Source of the DNA: Pseudomonadota bacterium
GTDB taxonomy: Bacteria > Myxococcota_A > UBA796 > GCA-2862545
Assembly (NCBI GenBank): GCA_023954855.1
Contig: JAGSGY010000009.1
Coordinates: 1-64,000, forward strand
Reading direction: 5' to 3'
DNA length: 64,000 nucleotides
Part shown: piece by piece, positions 1 to 7,864 of the stretch
How positions within the stretch are numbered: the stretch's first letter is position 1
How the letters are laid out: each line of letters opens with the position of its first letter
Notes under the pieces: model-generated
Database searches by the model: none
What the model saw: the letters and a program-made list of their open reading frames with translations, nothing else
Told to the model about the DNA's origin: nothing
Program-made: the position numbers and the translations under genes

Positions 1-485
1 ACCGTGGTGAGCTGCGCCGGTTGGAAGTGCGTGAACCCCAGGGTCGGCAGGTCTGCGTACTTGCGAGCGAAGTCGGAGAGCCGGGCGATGGTGGTCGCGA
101 TCTTCGGCAGGGTCAGGTCGAGAGCTGTGCGCAGCACGATGAGGTCGGTGTTGTCGCCGACGTAGCAGCTGGTGGCGCCGAGATGCACGATGGGGCGGGC
201 GTTCGGAGCGACATCGCCGAGGGCGTGCACATGCGCCATCACGTCGTGCCGCAGCTCCTTCTCGTAGGCAGCGGCCACGTCGTAGTCGATGTCGTCGAGG
301 TGCGCGCGAAGCTCGGCAAGTTGGTCGTCGCGGATCTCGAGTCCGAGCTCCTGCTCAGCCGTCGCCAGGGCCAGCCAGAGGCGGCGCCAGGTGCGGAACT
401 TCTTCTCGTCCGAGAAGGCGTGAGACATCTCTGGACTGGCATACCGAGCGACAAGGGGGCTCTGGTACCGGGTGCGGTCAGACAT
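1..485 (-). CDS. purB: Adenylosuccinate lyase, N-terminal part (runs off left edge)
   Basis: Reading the minus strand from an ATG at 483-485 gives 161 codons open to the window edge. The protein starts [20 protein letters not shown] and carries [26 protein letters not shown] and [13 protein letters not shown]. These closely match the N-terminal part of the animal-type adenylosuccinate lyase rather than the short Bacillus type. The enzyme, a fumarase/aspartase-superfamily tetramer, cleaves SAICAR and adenylosuccinate with release of fumarate in cytosolic purine synthesis. The catalytic His and the signature loop would lie in the missing part. The family call is firm; whether the rest of the gene is intact cannot be seen. 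Confidence 0.93.
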   Translation of the reverse strand, partial: MSDRTRYQSPLVARYASPEMSHAFSDEKKFRTWRRLWLALATAEQELGLEIRDDQLAELRAHLDDIDYDVAAAYEKELRHDVMAHVHALGDVAPNARPIVHLGATSCYVGDNTDLIVLRTALDLTLPKIATTIARLSDFARKYADLPTLGFTHFQPAQLTT

Positions 486-565
486 ACGAACACTCCACGA
501 GTGGCGGCGTCTCTAGCGCGCGCACGTGCACCCGGGCCGGCGATTCACCAAACCGTTCCAATCGC

Positions 566-1510
566 CTACTCGGCGGAGAGCCCGACTCCGCGCACCTCGT
601 GCCACTCGGCATCGAAGACCCGCCCCTTGGCGTCCACCGTGAACGTGGCCGCGACCTCGGCGCCGTAGCTCCAGAAGTAGTCCGTGGTCATCGGGCGTGG
701 AGGCACACAGGGCGCGCCGGGAGGGCAGTTCACCGCCACCATCTCGGTCGTCGACGCATGCACCGTCGCGATGTGAGACCAGATGAAGGTCGCACGGAGC
801 TGCTGTGTGGCGGGATCCCAGCTCGGCAACACCTGCACCGTGGGCTCAGAGGCTTGTTCGGTCGCCTGCGACTGCCGAAAGTCCTCACCCGACCGCAGCG
901 CGAGTGCTCGGCCCGCGTCGACCCGCCCCGCAATCTCACCGTCCCGCTTCGCGAGTCCACGGTCGAAGCGCTTACGCATCTCGATGAGGGCCTTCCCGGG
1001 ATCGAGGGGAACCGCTCTGGTCCCATCGAGGACCTTGGCCTCGGTGGCGACGAAGTGAAGACGGTTCTCAGCGATGCCGTCTCCCGAGTTCACCTGCAGC
1101 TGCACCACGTGCACCGGCCGGCTCAGCCCGTAGGTTTGGCCCGTCTTGCTGCAGAGCATGGCCGCATCGTACACACCGCCGCCACCGCTCCAGTTCGCGA
1201 TGTGGTTGTAGCCGACCGTCGGATCTGAGCTCTCGAAGTACACGGCAAAGGGCGAGGTAGCCGGCCCGGTCGTGTAGCGGTACGCGCAGTAGTTCGGGCG
1301 GTCGGGTCCCCGGCCCCAGTGCACTGGGCTGCCCCACTCGTGCGCCTTCGCCTCGACAACCAAGCCCTCGGTCTGCCCCTCGAGCGCCGGCCAGACCTGG
1401 TGCGGCAGCAGCTCCACTGCGTAGGCCGAGCGCGCCGGACCCGACTTCGAGGCCGAAGGGTGTGAGAGTCCGGGGGCGGCGAGAGCTGCGGTGAGCAAGA
1501 AGAAGACCAT
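566..1510 (-). CDS. Secreted protein of unknown function
   Basis: A 314-residue protein from an ATG with GGAG about 6 bases upstream. Residues 1-17 (MVFFLLTAALAAPG...) look like a signal peptide, so it is probably exported. The middle holds an aromatic- and glycine-rich stretch (YFESSDPTVGYNHIANWSGG, about residues 91-110) with cysteines near 74, 119, 260 and 265 that could form disulfides. No family was recognised. It sits 74 bases after the large unknown gene and 80 bases before purB on the same strand, so co-transcription is possible but nothing ties it to purines. Confidence 0.75.
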   Translation of the reverse strand: MVFFLLTAALAAPGLSHPSASKSGPARSAYAVELLPHQVWPALEGQTEGLVVEAKAHEWGSPVHWGRGPDRPNYCAYRYTTGPATSPFAVYFESSDPTVGYNHIANWSGGGGVYDAAMLCSKTGQTYGLSRPVHVVQLQVNSGDGIAENRLHFVATEAKVLDGTRAVPLDPGKALIEMRKRFDRGLAKRDGEIAGRVDAGRALALRSGEDFRQSQATEQASEPTVQVLPSWDPATQQLRATFIWSHIATVHASTTEMVAVNCPPGAPCVPPRPMTTDYFWSYGAEVAATFTVDAKGRVFDAEWHEVRGVGLSAE

Positions 1511-1584
1511 GCTGACTCCATGACGCCTGCAGAACGCTGCTGCGTGGAGGAGCTTACGCCACCGTCCTCAATCCATCGTGCCCG

Positions 1585-3366
1585 CTACCAAAGTCTCTCG
1601 GAGGACTTCGGCCAAGCCTTGCCCCGGTTGCCTTTGATCTCACGGCCGTCAGGATCGACCACGAAGTTGCCGACCACGGCGAAGGCTCGCTCACTGGAAC
1701 CACCCTCTCGGAAGGGCTTGAGCCCGCCATCGCGCATGACCTCAACGACGTCGTGCGGGCCGGCCCGGAGGTCCACCAGAGCGCCCTTGCGAGCCTCGTT
1801 CAGCAGCTGCTCTTCGTTGCCGATCGGGTCACCCACCGTCTTGGCCTTCAAGGTCCAGACAAGAAGCGAGGTCGGGTCGCGGTCCGGGTACTCGTAGCTG
1901 AGCATGTCGCGGTAGCCGAAGAACTGCTTTCCGATGTCGTTCTGGTTGACCGGTCCGGCCATCAGGCAGATGCCCGCGAGCAGGTCGCAGTCATCGGGCA
2001 GCTCGGTGACACCCATCAGCTCGGCAAACAAGGCACTTCGCGAGGAGGCTGCCCCGACGGCGCGCACGGCCTGGTCCCAGGACAAGCCCTCGGCCGCGAC
2101 CTCTTCCCGGGACAGGCCGGTGATGTAGATGCGCTGTCCGGCGAGCGCAAAGGCCTTGCGACCCCGAGCCGCATTGCGCGTGAAGAAGCCTCCGGCCGGC
2201 ACATCGGCCCACTTCGGGATGTTGGCGATGACGTCGTCGCTGATCGCCCCGAGTTCACCGCGGATCTGGCGAATGCGCCGCTTTCCGTTCGGATGCAGCA
2301 CGTCCACACGCTCGAGAAGCAGCAGTTCCTTCGCCCGCTCTCGGCTCACGCCGGTCCAGTGCGCAAACGCGTTGTAGGCAGCGCGACCGCACATCACTGT
2401 CAGTTCGTCAGGGACGCTCATCTCCTGGCGCATCTGGTACGCCGGAGGGGCCGAGGGCTCGTGGTTCACGCCAGGCTGAATGCGCTCGGAGCGCAGCGAC
2501 ATCAGGTTCGCGCCGACCTTCTCCCAGAGTGCGTCCGGAAGGTCCATGCCCTCGCCTTCGAGAGCGGTACCGGTCTGAGCCGCGAGTACCAGGTGCCAGC
2601 CAGCTCGGCGACCGCGGCGGCCGATGTTGCACAGGGCGTAGATCTCATCGAGTACAGCGCGGTTCTCGACGCGGCGCTCCCGGTCCGCAAACGGCTTCGA
2701 GAACACCTGGGCCCGGCGCTTGCCGCGACTTGCGATCAGCGTGGCCCGCTCCATCGCATCGGCGAGAACACCGATGTGCAGCTCCTTGAGGTAGCCAATG
2801 GTCGGGATGTCGTCCTCGAAGTGGCGAAGCTTGCGGTACAGGCGCGCGGGCACCGTTCCCAGGCTGCGGACGGGCCGGTGACCGATCAGCGTAAGCAAGG
2901 CCGTGAACGGCGTGCGGTACGGGCGGGCGAACACCAGATGGACCGTCGAAGCGCTGCCGAGCACGGGGGCCTCGAGGTGCTTGAGACGGGTGAGAAGTGC
3001 CGAGACCTTCTTCGCGTCCTCGCCGCCAAAGCTCACCTGGCGGTGGCCGCGAAAGTTGGTGGACTGCCGTGCAGTGAGCACTCCCAGGCTGGACTCCTCG
3101 AAGAGCTCCCCGTCGGTCAGCGGCTGCGGAGGTCCGAACCCGGTGGGGCGATCGAGCGAGAGGAGCGGCAGCACCGCGTTCGCCTCCTCGAGGCTGAGCC
3201 GCACTCGATGCCTGAACCCGACGGGCGAGGCAGACTCGAGCTTCTCGGGCATGGAGTAGCGGTTCTTACGCTCGCCCTCGGCGGCGAAACGGGCCGTCCT
3301 CTGGGCGCGTAGCTCCGTCTCAGGTGGAGCGATCACCACGGCGTGAAGGGGCTTGGACTGCGACAC
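1585..3366 (-). CDS. Large protein of unknown function, possible FtsK/TraD-like ATPase remnant
   Basis: A 593-residue cytoplasmic-looking protein from a GTG with GGAGGT just upstream. No signal peptide or clear membrane segment is visible. Around residues 236-300 the pattern VLDEIYALC, GRRGRRAGWHLVLAAQT and GANLMSLRSE resembles the Walker B, sensor and arginine region of FtsK/TraD/EssC-type ATPases (DE..., GR..G.HL.LATQ, ...N...LR). No P-loop GxxxxGK(S/T) was found upstream, so if related it is degenerate or binds nucleotide differently. The C-terminal half (DELTVMCGRAAYNAF..., then LAGQRIYITGLSREE) was not recognised. It is read divergently from the DUF1499-ohrR operon. Confidence 0.7.
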   Translation of the reverse strand: MSQSKPLHAVVIAPPETELRAQRTARFAAEGERKNRYSMPEKLESASPVGFRHRVRLSLEEANAVLPLLSLDRPTGFGPPQPLTDGELFEESSLGVLTARQSTNFRGHRQVSFGGEDAKKVSALLTRLKHLEAPVLGSASTVHLVFARPYRTPFTALLTLIGHRPVRSLGTVPARLYRKLRHFEDDIPTIGYLKELHIGVLADAMERATLIASRGKRRAQVFSKPFADRERRVENRAVLDEIYALCNIGRRGRRAGWHLVLAAQTGTALEGEGMDLPDALWEKVGANLMSLRSERIQPGVNHEPSAPPAYQMRQEMSVPDELTVMCGRAAYNAFAHWTGVSRERAKELLLLERVDVLHPNGKRRIRQIRGELGAISDDVIANIPKWADVPAGGFFTRNAARGRKAFALAGQRIYITGLSREEVAAEGLSWDQAVRAVGAASSRSALFAELMGVTELPDDCDLLAGICLMAGPVNQNDIGKQFFGYRDMLSYEYPDRDPTSLLVWTLKAKTVGDPIGNEEQLLNEARKGALVDLRAGPHDVVEVMRDGGLKPFREGGSSERAFAVVGNFVVDPDGREIKGNRGKAWPKSSERLW

Positions 3367-3455
3367 GAGACCTCCGGGTGCCCCTGCTTACCGCGCGAAC
3401 AACCGGCGGCCAACCCCATCGGGAGAGGCCAGCACAACGCAGGTGAAGTGGCCCA

Positions 3456-3474
3456 TTAAGTTGCGCACAATTAA
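3456..3474. promoter_or_regulatory. Imperfect palindrome, candidate MarR/OhrR operator
   Basis: TTAAGTTG-CGCA-CAATTAA: the left arm reads TTAAgTTG and the right arm, on the other strand, TTAATTG. It lies in an A/T-rich island between two divergent genes, 22 bases before the ATG of the DUF1499 gene whose downstream partner is an OhrR-like regulator. OhrR operators in Bacillus are A/T-rich palindromes containing ACAATT. Autoregulation is an inference from position and resemblance only. Confidence 0.45.
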
Positions 3475-3495
3475 ATAGAGCCAAAGGAACAGCAC

Positions 3496-3840
3496 ATGAG
3501 CCGCCTCGCACCGCCGCCGAAGACCCCCAACTGCGTACACAGCAACGTCGCCAGCAAGCGTCACGCCTACATCGAGCCCCTTCCGATCCCCGCCGGCGGC
3601 TTTGAGGCTGCGAAGAAGATCGCGCTCGGCATGCCCCGCTCCGAGCTCAGCGAAACGGCGGAAGGCTACGCCCATCTGGTTTTTACGACGGCGGTGTTTC
3701 GCTTCAAAGACGACCTCGAGCTCGAGCTCGCAGAGGACGTGATTCACGTCCGCTCGGCCTCTCGCGTCGGAAAGAGCGACCTCGGCAAGAACCGCAAGCG
3801 GGTCGAGGCACTGCGAAGCCTTCTTCGGGCGGCCACATGA
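3496..3840 (+). CDS. DUF1499 family protein
   Basis: 114 residues from an ATG with AGGA about 8 bases upstream. The sequence has the family hallmarks: PPKTPNCVHSN near the N-terminus, an internal VFRFKDDLELELAEDVIHVRSASRVG block (described here by its core FKDDLELEL) and a closing KSDLGKNRKRVEALR. DUF1499 proteins are small and of unknown biochemical role; many are exported or membrane-linked, but this copy shows no signal peptide. It overlaps the MarR-type regulator by four bases (ATGA), so the two are almost certainly co-transcribed, which hints at a role in a response sensed by that regulator. Confidence 0.85.
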   Translation: MSRLAPPPKTPNCVHSNVASKRHAYIEPLPIPAGGFEAAKKIALGMPRSELSETAEGYAHLVFTTAVFRFKDDLELELAEDVIHVRSASRVGKSDLGKNRKRVEALRSLLRAAT

Positions 3841-4265
3841 ACCCCCTGGCCCTCGAAGCGCAGATGTGCTTTCCGCTCTACGCGGCGGCCCGAGCGATGC
3901 AGCGTGCGTATCGGCCGCTGCTCACCGAGCTCGGCCTGTCCTATCCGCAGTACCTGACCATGCTCGTGCTCTGGGAGCGGGACGGCATGCCGGTAAACGC
4001 GATCGGCACGCGCCTGCATCTGGACTCGGGAACACTCACCCCGCTTCTCAAGCGCCTTGAGCGCCGCGGCGTCATCGAGCGCAGGCGGCGGGCCGAGGAC
4101 GAGCGCGTGGTGGAGGTCTACCTGACCGAGGAGGGACACCAGCTTCGGGAACAGGCCGAACAGGTGCCTCTGCAGCTTCTCTGCAAGGTCGACCTTCCCC
4201 GCGAAGACGTCGCCGAACTGCGGACCACCCTCACCGAACTGCTCGCCCGACTCGAGTCGGCGTAA
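3837..4265 (+). CDS. ohrR: OhrR/MarR-family peroxide-sensing repressor
   Basis: 142 residues with a winged-helix MarR fold. The N-terminal LEAQMCFPLYAAARAM followed by YRPLLTELGLSYPQYLTMLVLWE is the OhrR signature. Cys11 falls at the reactive cysteine position, and Cys116 near the C-terminus could form the second half of a two-cysteine (Xanthomonas-type) sensor. The DNA-binding wing is LKRLERRGVIERRRRAEDERVVEVYL (core RRAEDERVV). In known systems, organic hydroperoxide oxidises the cysteine and releases the DNA. No ohr peroxidase is adjacent; the partner gene is the DUF1499 protein. A palindrome upstream of that gene is a candidate operator. Confidence 0.85.
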   Translation: MNPLALEAQMCFPLYAAARAMQRAYRPLLTELGLSYPQYLTMLVLWERDGMPVNAIGTRLHLDSGTLTPLLKRLERRGVIERRRRAEDERVVEVYLTEEGHQLREQAEQVPLQLLCKVDLPREDVAELRTTLTELLARLESA

Positions 4266-4303
4266 CAGCCGAGTTCGCGACGGGTCTCACCCACGGAGGA
4301 GCC

Positions 4304-5029
4304 ATGCACGCCGAGACCGCCGCCGCATCACCGCGCTGGGAGCGCCCAGTAGCCCTCGGCCTCGCGCTGGCGATCACCCTCATCGCCGTCACGACCCTCC
4401 CCGTCCTCGACTGGCTCATGCTGTTCATCGACTGGCTTCGAGACGCAGGGCCGGCCGGCTACGCCCTGTTCGCATTGGCCTACGTCGTCGTCGCGGTGAC
4501 CGCGGCACCCGCAAGCCTGTTGAGCCTCGGGGCCGGCCTTGCCTGGGGGCCGCTGGTCGGCGCGGCGGTGGTTCTTCCGTCCGCCACTCTCGGCGCCACG
4601 GCAGCTTTCTTGCTCGGCCGCACCGCATTGCGCGACGTCGTGCAGGCCCGGGTCGACGCCCAGCCACGCTTCGCAGCCATCGACCGAGCCGTCGCAGACC
4701 GGGGCTTCTTGCTGGTCTTTCTGATGCGCCTGTCACCGCTGTTTCCGTTTAACTTCCTCAACTACGCGCTCGGGTCCACCCAAGTCCGCTTGCGTGACTA
4801 CGTGCTCGCGACCCTCATCGGCATGGCGCCGGGTGCTCTGCTCTACACCTGGCTCGGCTCTACGCTGACTCAAGTTGCCGACCTTGCCTCGGGCGCACCC
4901 TCTGCGGGCGCAGGAGGCCAAGCGCTGTACTGGGGTGGTCTCGCGGCTACGCTGGCCGTGACCGTGCTCGTCACCCGAATTGCGCGAAGCGCCCTCGACG
5001 CCTACGTCGAGCCAGAGGAACACGGATGA
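4304..5029 (+). CDS. TVP38/TMEM64 (VTT domain) inner membrane protein
   Basis: 241 residues from an ATG preceded by GGAGGAG. Several hydrophobic segments are visible, and the VTT/SNARE-associated domain signature is present: a glycine-rich LLSLGAGLAWGPLVGAAVVL stretch (about residues 66-85) and FPFNFLNYALGSTQVRLRDY followed by GMAPGALLYTWLGS (about 146-186). Family members (DedA-related) are thought to move lipids or help maintain membrane homeostasis; the substrate here is unknown. The gene overlaps the next, a mercuric-reductase-like flavoprotein, by ATGA. This pairing of a VTT protein with a Mer-like reductase is common in bacteria. Confidence 0.88.
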   Translation: MHAETAAASPRWERPVALGLALAITLIAVTTLPVLDWLMLFIDWLRDAGPAGYALFALAYVVVAVTAAPASLLSLGAGLAWGPLVGAAVVLPSATLGATAAFLLGRTALRDVVQARVDAQPRFAAIDRAVADRGFLLVFLMRLSPLFPFNFLNYALGSTQVRLRDYVLATLIGMAPGALLYTWLGSTLTQVADLASGAPSAGAGGQALYWGGLAATLAVTVLVTRIARSALDAYVEPEEHG

Positions 5030-6531
5030 CCCGCATTCTGCCCAACGACGTCCACAACCAGAACATGGCCGATCTGGTGCACCCCTCGGACTGGTCCCCG
5101 CCAGCGGTGTCCGGCGACAGCTACAACCTGGTGGTGGTCGGAGGCGGCACGGCCGGGCTCATCGCCGCGCTCGGTACCGCAGGCCTAGGTGGACGGGTCG
5201 CGTTGATCGAGAAGCACTTTCTCGGTGGCGACTGCTTGGTCACCGGCTGTGTGCCCTCCAAGGGTCTGCTCTCGGCCGCGCATGTTGCCCACCAGGTCCG
5301 GCAGGCCGGCGACTATGGCGTGCGTATCGATGGCGACGTGACCGTCGATTTTGGTGCAGTGATGGAACGCATGCGCAAGATTCGCGCGGACATCGCTCAC
5401 CACGACGCAGCCCAGAAGCTCAAGGATGCCGGTGTCGACGTGTTCTTCGGAGCCGGCACCTTCACCGGGCCCGACACCCTCGAGGTCAACGGCACGTCCC
5501 TGCGCTTCGCCAAGGCGGTGATTGCCACTGGAGCCCGCGCTCTGCGGCCGGCCATCCCCGGCATCGACGACGTCGGTGTCATCGACAATGAGGGCGTGTT
5601 CGAGCTCACGGAGCTTCCCGAGCGCATGGTCGTAGTCGGTGCTGGGCCGATTGGATGCGAGCTCGGGCAGGCCTTCCGGCGCTTCGGAAGCGAGGTCACC
5701 CTCGTCGACATGGCGCCTCGCATCCTCAACCACGACGATGCGGACGCAGCCGCCATTGTCGCGAACCAACTCGAGTCCGAGGGCATCACCCTCGCGACCT
5801 CAGCGAAGGTCCTACGCTTCGAGACCGACGGCGCCGACAAGATCGTGGTCTTCGAGCGCCATGGCCGCGAGGAGCGCCTCGCCGCAGACACCGTCCTGCT
5901 CGCTATCGGGCGGGCGCCCAACGTCGATGGCATCGGTCTCGAGGCGGCCGAGGTCGCGTTCACTCGCAAAGGCATCGAGGTGAACGACGGGTTGCAGACC
6001 TCGAATCCGCGGATCTACGCCTCGGGTGACGTCGCATCGAAGTTCAAGTTCACCCACGCCGCCGACGCCCTGTCGCGCATCGCGGTCCAAAACGCCCTGT
6101 TCTTCGGACGAAAGAAGGCGAGTGATCTCGTGATTCCCTGGTCGACCTTCACCGATCCCGAGCTGTCGCACGTCGGCATCGGACAGACTGAGGCCGCCAA
6201 GCGCGGCGACCTGTCCGTGTTCGAGGTCGGCTTTGACCACAACGACCGAAGCCTGCTCGAGGGCGAGGCTACCGGCTTTGCGCGGGTCTATGCCGACAAG
6301 AAGGGACGCATCCTCGGCGCGACTGTCGTCGGCCGCCACGCCGGCGAGGTCATCGCTCCGCTCACCCTTGCGATGACCAACGGCGTGACCTTGGGCCAGA
6401 TCGCCAGCACCATTCACGCCTACCCCACCCGGATGGACATCGTGAAACGCCTCGGGGACAGCTACAATCGCACCCGGCTCACGCCGTTCGTTGCCACATT
6501 GCTGAAGACCCTGCTCGCCTGGAGGCGCTGA
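5026..6531 (+). CDS. Mercuric-reductase-like FAD pyridine nucleotide-disulfide oxidoreductase
   Basis: 501 residues. The FAD-binding GGGTAG lies at residues 39-44, the redox-active disulfide in GGDCLVTGCVPSK (Cys70, Cys75), the NAD(P)-binding VVGAGPIGCELGQAF near 203-217, a second FAD motif IYASGDVAS near 336, and a dimerisation domain ending in HAYPTRMDIVKRLGD. The CxxxxC spacing is that of MerA, lipoamide dehydrogenase and glutathione reductase. MerA's N-terminal HMA domain and C-terminal vicinal cysteines are absent, so real mercury reduction is unlikely. It follows the VTT protein with a four-base overlap and is one base from the glycosyltransferase. Substrate unknown. Confidence 0.88.
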   Translation: MTRILPNDVHNQNMADLVHPSDWSPPAVSGDSYNLVVVGGGTAGLIAALGTAGLGGRVALIEKHFLGGDCLVTGCVPSKGLLSAAHVAHQVRQAGDYGVRIDGDVTVDFGAVMERMRKIRADIAHHDAAQKLKDAGVDVFFGAGTFTGPDTLEVNGTSLRFAKAVIATGARALRPAIPGIDDVGVIDNEGVFELTELPERMVVVGAGPIGCELGQAFRRFGSEVTLVDMAPRILNHDDADAAAIVANQLESEGITLATSAKVLRFETDGADKIVVFERHGREERLAADTVLLAIGRAPNVDGIGLEAAEVAFTRKGIEVNDGLQTSNPRIYASGDVASKFKFTHAADALSRIAVQNALFFGRKKASDLVIPWSTFTDPELSHVGIGQTEAAKRGDLSVFEVGFDHNDRSLLEGEATGFARVYADKKGRILGATVVGRHAGEVIAPLTLAMTNGVTLGQIASTIHAYPTRMDIVKRLGDSYNRTRLTPFVATLLKTLLAWRR

Positions 6532-6532
6532 A

Positions 6533-7864
6533 GTGCGCGCAGTCGCCGCCATCTTCGCAAAGCCCCCGGAGCCAGGTCGCACCAAGACCCGCCTGATTCC
6601 CCTGGTCGGCGCGCGCGGAGCCGCCCGACTCGCCGAGGTCTTTCTGGCGGACGCGTGGGCCACCCTGCAGTCCCACGACAGCTTCGAGGCCGTCGTCTCG
6701 ACCACCGAGACCGACCCGCGGCGCTTCGCTCTCGAGCCGGCCCCCATGCTCTGGGATCAAGGCCAGGGTGACCTCGGCGCCCGCATCGAGCGCACCCTCC
6801 AGCGCGGCCTCGCCGACCACGACGCGGCCTTCGCGATTGGCGCCGACTCGCCAGACTTGTCCGCGGCACAGCTCGATGCCGCCCTACAGTCTCTGCGCGG
6901 GAATGACGCCGTCGTGATTCCCTCGGCTGACGGGGGGTTCGTCCTACTCGGATTGAAGCACTGTCCGAAAGGTCTGTTGGCCCAGCTGCCGTGGAGCACC
7001 GCCACGACCTGCGACCGCACCGTCGAGCGGCTTCGCTCCAAGGGACTCTCTGTCGAAGTGCTTCCGAGCTGGTTCGATGTCGATGAGCCCGCTGAGCTGC
7101 GCGAGCTCGCCAAGCGCCTGGAGCACGTCCCCGAGCGCGCCCCGCACACCGCGGCGCTCCTTCGCGCTGAGCCCCTTCCCGCCCGCATTTCAGTCATCAT
7201 CCCCACGCTCGACGAGGCGACTCGGATCGGCGCGCAGCTCGACCGCCTGCTTGCCGAGACCGGCATCGACGAGGTGGTGGTGACCGATGGCGGAAGCACC
7301 GACGGAACCCTCGAGATCTGCAAATCTCGCGGCGTTCGCGTGATCTGTGGTCCACCGGGGCGAGCCCGCCAGATGAACGCGGGTGCCGCCGCCACGACCG
7401 GCGACTTGCTCTGGTTTGTGCACGCTGACGTACGCCTGCCTGAGGGGGCGCCGCGACGGGTTCGCCACGCCCTTCGAGACCCCGACACTGCCGCGGGCGC
7501 GTTCAAGACCTGGACCGTCAACGATCACGCCCCACGGCCTTGGGGAGTGCTGCTGCACGCGGCCGACCTCCGCAGTCGCGTCACCGCCCACCCCTACGGC
7601 GACCAGGCGGTGTTCATGCGCCGCGAGGTCTTCGATCAGATCGGCGGTTTTCCAGACCTGGAGCTGATGGAGGATGTCGCGATGGCCGAGCGGCTGCTCG
7701 AGATCGGCCGCATCGCCACGGTGGATGCCCGCGTGACCGTGTCGGGTCGCCGCTTCGTACGCCGACCGCTTCGGACGATGCTCGCCTGGAACACCCTGCC
7801 GTGGCTCTATCGGCATGGTGTGCCGAGCCACGTGCTCCACTGGCTGTACGGAAACGTGCGCTAG
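6533..7864 (+). CDS. Fused DUF2064 transferase and family-2 glycosyltransferase
   Basis: 443 residues from a GTG one base after the flavoprotein stop. Residues 1 to about 195 form a DUF2064/nucleotidyltransferase-like domain (AIFAKPPEPGRTKTRL, then IGADSPDLSAAQL and SADGGFVLLGL). Residues 219-443 form a GT-A glycosyltransferase (ISVIIPTLDEATRIGAQL, DGGSTDGTLE, FVHADVRLPEGA, QAVFMRREVF). These two families are usually encoded by adjacent genes and are known as the rSAM/selenodomain-associated transferases 1 and 2; here they are one protein. A final hydrophobic stretch may touch the membrane. The acceptor is unknown. The stop overlaps the convergent kinase gene at CTAG. Confidence 0.88.
   Translation: MRAVAAIFAKPPEPGRTKTRLIPLVGARGAARLAEVFLADAWATLQSHDSFEAVVSTTETDPRRFALEPAPMLWDQGQGDLGARIERTLQRGLADHDAAFAIGADSPDLSAAQLDAALQSLRGNDAVVIPSADGGFVLLGLKHCPKGLLAQLPWSTATTCDRTVERLRSKGLSVEVLPSWFDVDEPAELRELAKRLEHVPERAPHTAALLRAEPLPARISVIIPTLDEATRIGAQLDRLLAETGIDEVVVTDGGSTDGTLEICKSRGVRVICGPPGRARQMNAGAAATTGDLLWFVHADVRLPEGAPRRVRHALRDPDTAAGAFKTWTVNDHAPRPWGVLLHAADLRSRVTAHPYGDQAVFMRREVFDQIGGFPDLELMEDVAMAERLLEIGRIATVDARVTVSGRRFVRRPLRTMLAWNTLPWLYRHGVPSHVLHWLYGNVR

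Noticed and set aside
1753-3312. 519-codon plus-strand frame opposite the large unknown gene
   Set aside because: His/Val/Arg-rich translation typical of antisense in GC-rich DNA, and no ribosome site; the minus-strand frame is longer with a good GGAGGT site.
5026-6531. True mercuric reductase (merA)
   Set aside because: The HMA domain and the C-terminal vicinal cysteines needed for mercury transfer are absent, and no other mer genes are adjacent.
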